Below the pieces are notes generated by a model. That model did not search any database. It was not told where the DNA came from and saw nothing but the letters and a program-made list of their open reading frames with translations. A DNA stretch of 64,000 bases from Evernia prunastri. Its lineage: Eukaryota; Ascomycota; Lecanoromycetes; Lecanorales; Parmeliaceae. This document shows, piece after piece, positions 33,138 to 45,310 of the stretch. Position numbers and translations under genes: made by a program. Location: positions 1 through 64,000 of the forward strand of contig NKYR01000140.1 in the NCBI GenBank assembly GCA_003184365.1, given 5' to 3'. The stretch's first letter is position 1. Each line of letters opens with the position of its first letter.

Positions 33138-34390
33138 TCAAACGCCTGTCTCGTTAACCCATATCCCAGCCATACCTCGTCCAACATTCCCAGAAACAGC
33201 GGTGACCAGTATTCTTACTCCACTCGCACGCGCATGACACAACCCAGACATGACCTGTGTCAACGCTACCACCGCGGTACATTGACTAGAAGAATTCGAT
33301 GCCGCTCTCGGATTCACCTTCGCAGGGTCGAGATGTAGTTTATCTATACAGTGTCGAACATCCGATGGCCTTTCCTCGTCAATCTCAAAAACATCGACGA
33401 CGTCTTTACTGAGCATGCATTGGGAGAGCGCCTTCGAGATTGCGAGGCAGGGACCGACGTCTTCCATGGGGGAACCGATGCCTGTCATTGCGGCGGCGAA
33501 GAATTTGGCTTGGATTGGCTGGCCGAGCGTTTCCGCCTTGGAGCGCTTCATAAGGAGGAGTGCGACACCTTATGATTCAAAGACCAGTCAGTGGATGTTT
33601 TGGTACGAAGCCTCATGGCGAAAGACACGAGCAGTTATTACCTTCGTATCTCTCAGGCTTCAACCTTTGTGAGCTCCCTTCTTCCCTCTGTATGTCAGAT
33701 TCACTGTTATCATTCTCGTATGCACTGGATGCCGCGGCAAATGGGTCTGGCACTTGACCATGAATTGCGCATGCTTGAGCTTTTTCGGTATCTTGGACCC
33801 CTTGCACGGCGAACTGGTCCTGGGGGGTACTCGGAACGTCCGGGCCTCTCTCACCTAATCCACTCAAATTTGTTGATTCGTACGGTTGGATGGCTTCTAA
33901 GGGGCTTAGACTGACATCATGGGCTGGGCTCAGTGCATCTCGATGTTGCTTTACACAGTCTGCGCCCATCGCGATAGCAATCTCGACGCTACCTTTGCGT
34001 ATCTGCGTTGCAACATCTTGTGCTGCCTGCAATCCGCAGCAGCGGAAGCCAGAAAATGTGTGAGCTGACAAATTCTCCCCGAAGCCAGCGGCTAAAAGAC
34101 AGTCTTTAAGCACCGGCCATCCACTTTGAGGATTCGACGTCTGTAAGAAAAACATCAGCTTGAGGATCGTGAGCTTCCCGATTGCGACTTCTGACATTAG
34201 CGAGGCAAACGCCTCCGATCAGCCGTGGGTCCAACTTGGAACCCTGCTTTACCGCCTCCAGGAGTGAGGATATTACTTGGGATAGCTGGGTCTCTATAAC
34301 AGCCTCATTGTGACTGGAGATGGATGACGTGCGCACAGCTAGTGAAACGACGACGTCGTCTGGATTCTTGCGGACACTATGTATTCGATG
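33138..34390 (-). pseudogene. Thiolase (3-ketoacyl-CoA thiolase type) pseudogene
   Basis: On the minus strand the thiolase fold is recognisable in order. NPDDVVVSLAVRT is the N-terminal strand, and KLDPRLIGGVCLANV is followed by a readable intron (donor GTCAGA, acceptor TTACAG, about 34,203-34,143). Then come the Cys region SGFRCCGLQAAQDVA and TPQDQFAVQGVQDTEKAQA. After a stop near 33,613 the C-terminal half is found from about 33,551 as LLMKRSKAETLGQP and VFEIDEERPSDVRHCIDKLHLDP. It is not functional as it stands. The central region is shortened by roughly 50-80 residues, stop codons separate the halves, and the catalytic GG(A/S)xxxGHP block is replaced by a Ser-rich non-matching sequence. 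Intact relatives act in peroxisomal β-oxidation. The start is not visible upstream of about 34,390. Confidence 0.85.
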
Positions 34391-34902
34391 TTGGTAAACT
34401 CAAGGTCAGTGGTGATGTCGAGAGAATTACATTATCGGCAGCCCCCTTGATCCCAGGTCCATGGGGGATAGGGGCCAGTGGCGAGAGCACAACAAGTAAG
34501 AGTAAGGAGAAGACTTGATGATGGCTCTGAATACTTGACCGAAAGCGCTACGTTCTGAACATAGGTACCTACATTTCCCCGTACGTTAAATTCAAAGAGG
34601 CGCAGTTTACGGAAAGGCGTTTCACATTTAGATGTAAGGCTCTCGCTCGTACCTTATGATTGACAGTCCTGCAGTTAGTCCTGACAGTGCACGCTAGTAA
34701 TGAGGTAGTATTTCCTTCAGGGTTGACGATGATGCATTAACTAACTGGTTCACTACCAGTGAAACCGTTAGTCTCTCGTAGTTGGTGATGCAGTTAGAGA
34801 TCTACGGTTGATAATTGATGCCAACGTTGATACTTAGGATTAGAGCTATCCTCTTTAGGTTAGCGTCTTGACACTCGACCTCACGATCTTGTTTTAATAA
34901 CG
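34391..34902. other. Flank between thiolase relic and LINE, no gene seen
   Basis: About half a kilobase without coding resemblance. The LINE reading frame appears abruptly after about 34,900, suggesting a 5'-truncated insertion. Confidence 0.45.
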
Positions 34903-35805
34903 TTCATACTCGTGTAATTACTAAGGCCAATCTATTGCTCAAAACATTCTTCCCACCACCTGTTCAGGCCGATCTGACTGACATCGATGATAGCATGACA
35001 TATCCAAATGCACATATGATGAGGGCGATCACTGCTGACGAGATTCGGAAGGCGATATTACAATCTCCACCAAAGAAGGCCTCAGGCGAGGATGGGATAC
35101 CAAACCTCATTCTTAAAGAGGCTAGCGCCATTCTTCTCCCTCATCTGCACCGAATATTCAGTGCATGCCTCGTAAACGGCTACTGTCCAAACCACTTCAG
35201 GGCGTCAGTGACAGTGGTCCTTCCTAAACCTGGAAAGGATCACTCTATTCCCAAAGGATATAGGCCTATTGCACTACTAAACACCATAGGGAAGGCAATG
35301 GAGTTCATTCTCGCTAAGCGCATTGCATATCTGGCGGAGACGCATCAACTACTCCCCGCCACGCATATGGGAGGTAGACGACTAAGGTCATGCGAACATG
35401 GTATACATTACCTGCTAGAACGCGTCTATCAGGCATGGAACTCAGACAAAGTAGCCACGATGTTGCTGTTAGACGTATCAGGCGCATACGATAAGGTCTC
35501 CCACCCCAGACTACTGCACAACCTCCGAAAACGGTCAATAGATCCGAATATTATCAAATGGGTGGAATCCTTCCTCTCAAATAGAACCACCATACTAAAA
35601 ACAAGCGAGTATGCCATACCAAGGACTCCCATAGCCACTGGCATCCCACAAGGATCACCACTGTCGCCCATCCTCTACCTGTTTTATAACTCGGATCTTA
35701 TTGATGCATGCAACACTCGGACGGACCTGAACACCGTAGCAACCGGCTTTGTTGACGATATCGGTCTACTGACAGTAGGAGATTCCTCCGAGGACAACTG
35801 CAANG
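34903..35805 (+). mobile_element. LINE reverse-transcriptase fragment, copy A
   Basis: The frame open from about 34,903 encodes the reverse transcriptase of a Tad/I-like non-LTR element. Motifs in order are KPGKDHSIPKGYRPIALLNT, LLLDVSGAYDKVSHPRLLHN, GIPQGSPLSPILY and GFVDDIGLLTVGD, the last being the catalytic FVDD. The 5' part (endonuclease) is missing, and the element breaks off at an N at 35,805 immediately after GDSSEDNC. It is nearly identical to copy B over about 850 bp and shows no sign of RIP, so the element is recent or the duplication is an assembly effect. Confidence 0.9.
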
Positions 35806-36146
35806 CTCAAGCACGCATACATATGGCCCCAGGGACCTCATCCCTTCAATGGGCTCTGACCCCTGGTGGATCACTCTCTTTCGCGAGAGTGGGACAGCCG
35901 TAGTTCGTCGAGGCCCTGAAAGACACTGTCTGTATAGCCCGAGAGGACGGATGCGCATGTCGGTGCGTGGAGTGTAGGGACCAGAGTCATCCGGTACGCC
36001 TAATACCACGTGCTTAGGGAGCAAACAAGGATTCGGCGCTGAAGCAGCGCGTAACGGCTTCTGGATAAGCAGAAGCATGCCTGGACGTTGCAGTACAAAT
36101 GCCTGTTGTAGAGGGTGCAAGCTTTGCTGGGCGTACGCGAATTCTT
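35806..36146. other. Unidentified segment between the two LINE copies
   Basis: 341 bp start right after the N at 35,805 and end where the LINE frame resumes at CACCACCTGTTCAGG. I see no reverse-transcriptase motif. A forward frame near 36,077 joins artificially onto copy B. It could be part of another region of the element or unrelated host DNA. Confidence 0.4.
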
Positions 36147-37710
36147 GCCCACCACCTGTTCAGGCCGATCTGACTGACATCGATGATAGCATGACATATC
36201 CAAATGCACATATGATGAGGGCGATCACTGCTGACGAGATTCGGAAGGCGACATTGCAATCTCCACCAAAGAAGGCCTCAGGCGAGGATGAGATACCAAA
36301 CCTCATTCTTAAAGAGGCTAGCGCCATTCTTCTCCCTCATCTGCACCGAATATTAAATGCATGCCTCGTAAACGGCTACTGTCCAAACCACTTCAGGGCG
36401 TCAGTGACAGTGGTCCTTCCTAAACCTGGAAAGGATCACTCTATTCCCAAAGGATATAGGCCTATTGCACTACTAAACACCATAGGGAAGGCAATGGAGT
36501 TCATTCTCGCTAAGCGCATTGCATATCTGGCGGAGACGCATCAACTACTGCCCGCCACGCATATGGGAGGTAGACGACTAAGGTCATGCGAACATGGTAT
36601 ACATTACCTGCTAGAACGCGTCTATCAGGCATGGAATTCAGACAAAGTAGCCACGATGTTGCTGTTAGACGTATCAGGCGCATACGATAAGGTCTCCCAC
36701 CCCAGACTACTGCACAACCTCCGAAAACGGTCAATAGATCCGAATATTATCAAATGGGTGGAATCCTTCCTCTCAAATAGAACCACNATACTAAAAACAA
36801 GCGAGTATGCCACACCAAGGACTCCCATAGCCACTGGCATCCCACAAGGATCACCACTGTCGCCCATCCTCTACCTGTTTTTTAACTCGGATCTTATTGA
36901 TGCATGCAACACTCGGACGGACCTGAACACCGTAGCAACCGGCTTTGTTGACGATATCGGTCTACTGACAGTAGGAGATTCCTCCGAGGACAACTGCAAT
37001 CATCTCAGAAGAATCCATGACGAAGTCTGCTTACCATGGGCCAAACGCCACGGCTCGGAGTTCGATCCCAAGAAATATCANCAACAAAACCATGCGATTG
37101 CATGCTAGAGTTAAACGTGCTAAGACGTCACTGATCACACAAATACGGACCGAAAAGATCGGTCTCAGGGCCTTCCTATTCGACAGGAGGGTACCAGACA
37201 CCGATAACGACAAATGCGAATGTGGGCGGGCTAGACAGACCGCCCGCCACCTACTACACGAATGTAGGCTGTATGCAAAGCAGAGGAGTAGGCTTTGGGC
37301 AGCGGAAAGGAGGAAGGTGCAAGGGGGGGTGATAACTCACGAAGATATGCTGACAACACCTCGCTACGCCTCCATGGCGGCGAATTTTATATGGAATACT
37401 GGGCTCATTGGGCAATTTCGAGCCCTCGATGAAGAACAAGAAGAAGGATTCGTAGAGGCATGATATCAACAAGCAGGACGCGGCCACGATGTGGGGGGCC
37501 CCAGGGTAGTAGGGTACCCCCCCACAAGGATGCATGCAATGAGGCAGCAAGTGGATCCACACCGATTTGTATAGCCTCACTTTTGCTAGTGGGGCAATAT
37601 GATTGGCTGGATTGGCTGGTAGATGGATTATGTAATCTCGCATAGTTGGCCCACTAAGGGACTAACTTCAGGGTAGTATGACATAATCAATCAATCAATC
37701 AATCAATGAT
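36147..37710 (+). mobile_element. LINE copy B: reverse transcriptase, C-terminal zinc motif and 3' tail
   Basis: This repeats copy A from PPPVQADLTDIDDS through FVDD, with a few substitutions and an N at 36,787. It continues past the point where copy A stops, to LPWAKRHGSEFDPKKY and an N at 37,081. Directly after that N the frame changes and the C-terminal end of a LINE polyprotein appears (RLHARVKRAKTSLITQIRTE). It contains a Cys/His motif, CECGRARQTARHLLHEC, and ends near 37,463. The RNase H region expected in between is absent, so the element is internally deleted or misassembled at the N. The 3' end is a run of AATC units at about 37,684-37,707, a usual LINE tail. Confidence 0.9.
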
Positions 37711-40700
37711 CGCTTTTGCTGCTTTGACATTTTGGTTCCGTCTATTATATTTCCGTGACTTTTCCCATCACGCATGTTGATATAGCATGACTAACCTCTA
37801 GGCGAAGACTAATATAGAGATCATCATATACCGTGTGGTGGTGCATATGTGACATCACAAATAACACGATAAACCGTACGTCCACAATCTCCCAGTATGT
37901 AGAGTACCATTTAGCAACTCCCGATTCGCGTCATCCAACCGTCATTTCTATAAATTGTTTGCTAAACCGCCCTCGTCAAGATGCATGTTCAGTTCAACCC
38001 CGCTTACGTCAGGATTCTCATCGCCTGCACCTTGTAGAGCTTTGTAAGTTTGTTCTAGCTTCTCATTCACCGAGAAAATGCTCGTCGGATGCAATAGTGC
38101 TACGTCTTTGTTATCTAACTTCCCAGATTTGGACTTCTGGACCTTCCTCGCTTTACTACTTTTCAACAACAGCCCAAGTAACAGCAAGACCAGAGGGACC
38201 AATATTTTGCCCTGGTCGTCGGATTCTGAACAAAGCCCCGTTTCCTATCTCTATGTTTTCATACACAAAGCTAAAATCCATCTCGCCAATCCTTCGCTCC
38301 TTGATGATTATCCCGTCGAGGATATTGTATAATAATCTTGACAAAAACTCACAAGTCAACATATCTCTTCCGGATTTCCGAGTGATGGCTAAACAGTCGT
38401 AGCGAGAACACCGTACTCTATGACATAATCACACAGTTTCCCTTGGATCTATGCTACGGCGACAACTTGGGTATCAAAGACCGCTATGAACACCTCCTAA
38501 GAAGGAATATCGAGACCCGCCGTCTCGTAATTCCATCTAAGAATGAGCCTAAAGACTGAAGGATCGACAAATTCCCTGGAGGCAGCGGTCAAGCGAGCAT
38601 TCAAGCTTGACTTTGGGATCGCCGCCACATCAGTGATGTTGTTGATCGGCGATGACGGAGAGGAGAGTGAAGAAGGTTGGAACCTGACCTGCCCGATGGG
38701 ATGATGGTTTGATCGTGGGTATGCACTCAGTACGAAAAAGCCGGGCTGACGTCGTGCCATTAGAAAGATTGCCTCTTGGGTTGTTAAAATCAGGTGACCG
38801 CTCCGGAGCCCTGTAGCTGAACGATAGCCACACAGGTCGATCATAAATTGTCGATTATAAACTTTTGATCTTTATTCCAAATAATTATTCTCGCATCAGA
38901 TTCTACGTCGTTGTTTCATCCGCGAGAGCTTATCCCGTATATTGCGTCTATAGCGGTGAGATACACTACAAGTGGGTTCACTGGTTTAGACTCCGTCCAT
39001 CTATACTCGATATCGAAATCCTGGAGGGACAGGGATAACCGTGATGTTAGAAGGACTAGAGCTCGCCTTGCCGTTAGCTGACTGATATTTACTGTCAGCT
39101 GCTTATGAGCCCACGTGATGGATAACGTTGGAACCGTCACATTGCTAGGCGCTAATGAAGGGAGAAAGAGAGCAGACACTGGCACAAAAGCACTGTGAAA
39201 AAAGAGGTACGAGGTCGCACAACTGCGCATGATCAAAGATATCAAAGGCGATAACGGTATTTAGATATTCTATATGAAGAAGACCTTGAAGACTGCGAAG
39301 AAGGTAAAGGCCCTTGGGGAAGGCGGATAGCGGCAGAAGCGCGAGGAGGTTTGCGCCTATACAGACTTTTCCCGTCTCGTCTTGCTGGCGTCTGCGTGAA
39401 CCGCTGAATACTATGTGGCAAACGAAACAAACTAGCTAGTGAGAGACCACAAGACTCCCGTCCAGTAAGGTATGGATGTTTAGCAGTCAGATAGAAGAAC
39501 ACCTCACGTTCTATGGTGAGACGTGCTGGGTGCTGCAGTACGGAGTTCGGGTGCGGACGAGCTAAGCGAAAAGTCGGGTTAAACATAGGCTGTACGTCTA
39601 GGAGGCGCCTATTTTCTCTTTCCATCTGACTAAACCTCCCTACCCCTTCTGCGTCACGATTCAGGTATGTGATGCGTAGGTTGCTTGAATTCTTCTGTCC
39701 CAGAACTCTCCTGGGGCCTGTCTTTGAACCCATAGAAAATTGGTGATATGGCCGACATAGCTGAAACAAGGCTGAGAACCCAAATTCTGACACTCCGTTC
39801 TGATCGTACCAATTATCGAACTCTTTTCATCTTGTTCCGGTTGTATGCTCAGCTGGTTCACATTTCTGATCACGAATCGTTCAATAGAGAGTTCTGCTCA
39901 ACAATTCCTCGTCAAGACAAGACCTAAATTTCTTCATTGCTTGACCGCCATCGTTCCAATGTCTTTTATCGCAGCTCTTCAAACCATCCACTTTGGAGTT
40001 TTTGACTCTTCCGGCGGAAACTTGTCTTTCTGGCCATTCCCGAGATAATCGTTTGTTGTGGATACTTGTTACATCACTAGAGGGAGCGCGTTTTCTCTAC
40101 GCTTCCTCTGGAAGACAGATTTTTTCTATTTATCAACGTTCTTCCAGACCAGGCGACTGCATCGCCTTCTTCTCGGACGGCCACCCCTGTGCGAGGCAAC
40201 ACCGGTCTCAGCTATGCTTGTTGCGACAGCAGCTTTTGCGAGGAGCGTACCACCATTTTAGGTCACGAAACCATCATCTTCACCAGCTGCGTACCCAGTA
40301 GCAGACCGTTCACTCCCCAAATACACACCGGAGTCTCGGAAAATGGTGCGCCGGCACTGAAGTGCAAGCCGGCGTCGAACCCACCAGGGTCACATGATAG
40401 AGTCTATGCGACGTGCACGGAGGGAGGAGGAGCAGGAAGCAAGGCTAGGGAATTTGTGAACGTAGTCGCGTGTTGCTCGTAGATTGTGGGTGGCAAAGAA
40501 ATGGTGGATGGGCGGGCAGAACTGCTGGAGGGAAGAACTATGAACGACGGTAGTAGAAAAGTCGTGGAAGGAGAGAAGGGATCTTTGGGAAAGGCAAATT
40601 GGTGTGGGCCTGGATAATTAGAGAAATTTCGTTCACGAGGGGTGGAATGCAACTGAGGCTATCTTACTACCGGTTGGAAGATGCCATACAGTACAATGAC

Positions 40701-40965
40701 AGACGTCGGGGCTTTGGGTCAAGGTCAACGACTGTCTAGGTATGCGAAGTTTCTTGCGTTGACTGATGACTAATGCCCTAGATAATAATGATATCTTAGC
40801 CGCTAGCGTCTTTCGCTGGGGCCTGACAAGCACAAGGAAAAGCTTCCGTAATGGATAGAACAATTTTATACTCATACGTTGAGGTTATGCCTGGATATCA
40901 TCAATAAGTCCTCGAAGGGAAAAGACAACGAATTGGCTTACGAATGGCCTACGGAAGATTCCTTC
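37711..40965. other. Gene-poor stretch, no recognised gene
   Basis: Three kilobases show only short unconnected frames. On the minus strand at 38,202-37,948 there is a frame with a hydrophobic segment (VPLVLLLLGLLL) followed by Lys/Ser-rich sequence, and at 38,844-38,497 another. I could not link them by introns or name them. At 40,189-40,482 (+) a Cys-containing frame has no convincing start. The stretch lies between two decayed loci and is probably degenerate. Confidence 0.45.
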
Positions 40966-43062
40966 CTACGAATCGCTTTCTCTCATCATTCTATTCTCAA
41001 AACTTAGTCTAGCCCTTCTCTCATCATTCAGGAAGTGCTCTTGCTCTTCTCGACTTCTCTTCAAGTCGACGAAGAACAATATGACGCAGAAACTGACGGC
41101 ACTGAATACCGTCAGGAAGTAGAAAGGGGCGGAGTAGTTGTGCGAGGGCACGGCATCAATGATAGCGCTGGAGATGATGGGTCCGACGAACGAGGCTTTG
41201 CCGACTATATTGAAGAGGGAGAAGAAGAGAAATTATTTGCCACGGAGTGTGACCTCGGAGATCTATGGATGCCTCAACGTTATTGGGAATGTGCGTGAGT
41301 CAGAGTTCCTTGGTGGAAGAGACGCCTCCATTCAGTGAGTGGATGAAGTGCTAAGAGGACGGGGGCTGAACAGGAGACGCACCATAGTCTGCGAATAGCT
41401 GTACCATGGACAATAGCCCGTACCAGACTTGGTACAGCCAAGATTCCCATCGGTGATGGAAGCTTACTGACTGCGTCCAAACCCCAAGCATACCATATAA
41501 GTTAAGAGCGATGAAGCTGACGGAAACTGCGTCGAGCATCGTCTTAGTGCTGAGACTCCATCTGTATTGGACATGCATGAAGACGTATATGCCAATCGTT
41601 TGCGCAACTACTGTTCGGGGTCAGTCTTGCGTGTTCGAGAGGCTTCGCGAGCTTTGAAACAGGCATAGAGAGTAAATCCTCCCAAGACACGTCTCAAGAC
41701 TCAACATTTAGTTCAGAAGAGAGAGATCAGGGACCCCGAAAATACGTACAGTCGACGATCAGAAGTTCACATAGCTGAATCGTATTATATTCTTGGACCT
41801 CGTTCTGGAGGGTCGAGATCACGGTGACGGTAGTGTTTAGGCAGTCACCAAGGGAAAAAAAACCTGCATATTTGGATTGACATACCATTCCGAAAGCTTT
41901 CGGGAGGGAACGTACCAATAAAATAGGCGAGACTCTGCTTTAACCTCCAGATATGAACAGCGGCTCTGTAGATTTGCCACGCCCGGCGGTCGTGATGGTT
42001 TTGCCAGGCGGCAGTGGCTGCCCTGGTCTCCTCTTCTCCCGAACAAACCAGGGGATGGCGAGAACGAGCCAAAAAGCGGAGTTCCATGCAATCAACACAG
42101 TTAGGCCCCAATTACAGTACTTTCATTGGAGTGAACACCATACAGAAATCCTATTGCAATGGAAACAAGAGGGATTTCTCCCATGCCGGAAATGTTTAGT
42201 CCCACGTTACATATTTCATTCCGCTTTATGCTATCCACGGCATCATGCTCCTCTCGAGAGATCTCATGGGCATTGTATCTTGCTGCGTACTCGCATGATG
42301 GCTGACTCGCGTAATGCGGAAGTGTTTCTTGTAAGTCCTGGAAAAGCTGCGAACCAGTAAGTGTATGCCAGTCAGAATACAATCGCTATCGTCTTTCAGT
42401 GTCTGACGACAACCATATAGATAGAGTCTTGGCCCACAACCAACGATATACAGGCCAGCTCCACATTCTCACTTATCTGGTGTGTGCGCCCCCAGCCAGC
42501 CAAATCCGACCGCAATTGCAATTGCGGTCTGAACGATCAGTATCCATGGCCTCCAACTTCCAAATTCCGCATAGCTTCCCAATACCAAGAACAAGAGCAC
42601 CTGAATCGAGACCGATATCCCGATATAGAGCTAAACAATGCTATTGACGTTTCGTAGTATCCCGGCAACGTGAAGGAGGCCCGTATCGCTTGTCGCCCGA
42701 GACAGGAGATTTGAAAAGTCGTAGGTGCAAATTGGAAGAGATCTAGGCCACTATTGCCTGTATAAATTATATAATAAGCCCAGACTCCCCATTTGGTTGT
42801 CTTGTAACCCTCAGTGAATTGGTCACGTACAACAGGGTGCTCAGCATTCCGTGGCTCTGATCTAACATCAAGGTATTTATCATTGTCTGGTGGCCTTTCT
42901 AGAGAGTGAAGCATGTTTAGCTTCATGATGGAAAGCTTGGAAGAGGCGAAGGACGTACGATCGTCAGCAGTGTTCTTGTCCTTCGCATCTCTCTTAGGTA
43001 CGGCATTGGGCAACAAAAGTTGGGATTCATTGCAAGCGTCTTCATCCACTGTGGGGAGCCAT
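40966..43062 (-). pseudogene. Atg22-like transporter pseudogene
   Basis: Minus-strand fragments in order match the Atg22/vacuole effluxer family (MFS-like; Atg22 exports amino acids from the vacuole). They are TEGYKTTKWGVWAYYII with LFQFAPTTFQ, then, in a shifted frame, GILRNVNSIV and VLGSYAEFGSWRPWILI. After these come HDAVDSIKRNEICNVGL, GDCLNTTVTVISTLQNEVQE and a C-terminal helix plus charged tail, FFVDLKRSREEQEHFLNDER. Lesions are a 1-nt deletion after FAPTTFQ (near 42,710), an in-frame TAG soon after NSIV (near 42,635), and further frame changes and stops between 42,430 and 41,580. The ATG at 43,062 also runs into a stop after six codons. Introns may account for some breaks but not for the deletion and stop. 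Confidence 0.82.
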
Positions 43063-43065
43063 GAC

Positions 43066-43082
43066 GGGGGGGGGGGGGGGGG
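43066..43082. repeat. Homopolymer of 17 G
   Basis: An uninterrupted G run lies just upstream of the presumed start of the Atg22-like pseudogene. Its true length is uncertain because such runs are hard to sequence. Confidence 0.9.
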
Positions 43083-44638
43083 ATAAAACCGAGCGGCTGC
43101 AGATACGCAATTGAAACCTTTGCTACGTAACTCTTTGTTGGGGCCGAACGACTCAATTGCCGCTTCATTGCCGTCTACCTACTGCATTGCCAGTCAAGCT
43201 CTAAAGCCAAAGGCGTATCAAGCTACTATCTTCAATACCAGCCTGAGAGGGAAAATAAGCAAGCAAATGATCAATATTGGCCCGTGCACAGCATTGTAGG
43301 ACACGGCAAATGAGAAGGAAAAAGTCTTTGACAACGCATTGGCGTTGGCTTTGGCGACATGAAGTTCGAAGTAGCGGAGATGATGTGCATCACGCATCTA
43401 AACAACATTCTATGTGCATGCTCTTTGCTTGTGGCCAGTGATATCCGAGCTTTTACCTACATATAAGCGAAGCGAGTAGAGGACCAGGATCAGCTTATCA
43501 AGGTAGGTCCATGAATGGATTTTGTGTTTGTTCTGCGAAGAATAACAACGTTAGATCAGTCCCTGCAAGACCAGATAACACGATCAGCGCGAACCGACAT
43601 GTATCGAATAGAGTAGTCGTACGGAGTAAAGTACTCAACATGAATGATAACCCTAACTCTGCTTTCGACTTCGGAGGGCATAGATTGATATTTGGAGCTA
43701 TCTGTTGGGCCAGCAAGACCAACAACCCTTCCTTCACTTGCGTTTCCGGGCAAAATCTCTTGAAATCGTTCTGTTTCTACGGACTTGAGCCCGGAGCCGA
43801 TCAGAGTGAGCCCGGTGCTTCGGCCCGTCCTTAGCGCCTCCCACGCGCGGGTACCTTACCTTAGCGGACTTTGCTGGGTAGAAGTTACCGTATATATACC
43901 GTGCATATACGAAGTTTTTTTCAAAACGTATTAAAATAAGATTCTGCCTAAAGGCGATGAAGAATTTAATACGTTTCTTTAAGATTACGATTAAAACTTT
44001 ATATACGTATATCTCAAATAACGATAACTATCGAGATATCGTAGTAATACCGTTCTTTAAAGCAGACCGTTCTTGACTATCGAAAGCCTTCATCCGACGA
44101 ATCGTCTAGAATCCAAATATCCATGATACCAACATCAGCCCACTCCACCCACCCCATCCACTCACCTCACCCACTCCACATACCTCTGAAGCTCATCTCC
44201 GCGAGAAAATTGGCTAAATCGTCCATTTTTTCACTTAATTTTTTAAGAGCGTTGATTCTTCTCAGCGTAGAGACCTCCCGAGTATCTGACTTGACAGACT
44301 TGGCAGTACTTTAATGAATTCAAATATGAAACGATAAGATAATTATTTCGATACTTTTTATGAGTACGTATATGTTTATTAACTAATTTATTACCGTTGA
44401 TATTTTGACATTATAGATTTTAAAAAACGTTTAATCAAAATAACCGTCACATAGTCTTGACACCCTGAAACCGTACTGAAACCATTACATAAAAAGTAAC
44501 CGCCTTTACACCGTTTCTTGGACCCATAGCCTTCCGCTAAGGTACATACTCTACCTCGGCCAAAATCCCTATCGATTCACCTACTTATCTCTCGCTATCC
44601 AGCAGGTGCCGCTTGAGCCAACAACATCCGAGCCGACT
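43083..44638. other. Gene-free stretch with an AT-rich block
   Basis: No gene is recognisable. From about 43,890 to 44,460 the sequence becomes AT-rich, with TATA/TACGTA motifs resembling the left edge of the window, probably an old RIP-mutated repeat. A tandem pyrimidine-rich stretch of CCACTCCACC type occurs at 44,140-44,180. Confidence 0.5.
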
Positions 44639-45174
44639 ATGTCGGATGCAGATCTCGAAGAGGTATGAGTTCTGAGTTCAACGCCCGGGTGTCTGAACCG
44701 TGCTGCGCATACCTAACCTTCTAGTAGATTAGGAAAGGGCGCCTTGCGCAACTTCAACAGCAGCAGCAGGGCGGAGCGTCTGGCGGAGGGGGTGGGGATG
44801 ATCAGCGAAAGTGGGACGAGCCCACTGGCCCTCTGAACACGTGACCAGACCCAGCTAAATTACTCGACTATTATAGACAGCAAGAAGCTGAAGCTCGAAC
44901 AACGATCCTCTCTCAAATCCTCACTCCCGAAGCCGCCGATCGCCTCGGCCGCATCCGCCTTGTCAAAGAGTCTCGAGCTACGGATGTGGAGAACAGGCTT
45001 ATCATGCTCGCGAGGTCGGGGCAATTAAGAAGCAAAGTAAGCGAAGAGCAGTTGAAGGAACTGTTAGGCGCGATGACGGAGACTGCGGAAAAAGGCGGAG
45101 GAGGTGGCGGGGGAAGAATTGTGATCACCAGACGGAAAGACTGGGACGACGATGACGATTTGTTGGATCTCTAG
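44639..45174 (+). CDS. PDCD5/TFAR19-family DNA-binding protein
   Basis: Three exons, 44639-44662, 44728-44840 and 44877-45174, give 144 residues. The first exon encodes only MSDADLEE. The core matches the PDCD5 family: IRKGRLAQLQQQQ, then QEAEARTTILSQILTPEAAD, RLGRIRLVKE, and RLIMLARSGQLRSKVSEEQL forming the compact helical bundle. The end is basic then acidic, ITRRKDWDDDDDLLDL, as is usual for the family. Gly-rich linkers interrupt both ends. PDCD5 proteins bind DNA or ribosome-associated partners in nucleus and cytosol, are linked to apoptosis in animals, and have no firmly defined role in moulds. The last intron is only 36 nt (44841-44876) by this model, which is short but is the only join that keeps the conserved frame. 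Convergent with COQ4 136 bp away. Confidence 0.92.
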
Positions 45175-45310
45175 TTGCAGGGGCAGACACGTCTATAGTG
45201 GCCTCAAAGTGCATCAAAGGCGTTAGGGGCATGTACTAGGTCACGGATCAATATCGAATGAATTCATATGGAAGCAGTACCCGGGTCGTAAAAATATCAT
45301 TGCATTAGCG

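Noticed and set aside
40189..40482. Cys-containing frame that might be a small secreted protein
   Set aside because: No signal peptide or credible start, Cys spacing not recognisable, and surrounded by degenerate sequence.
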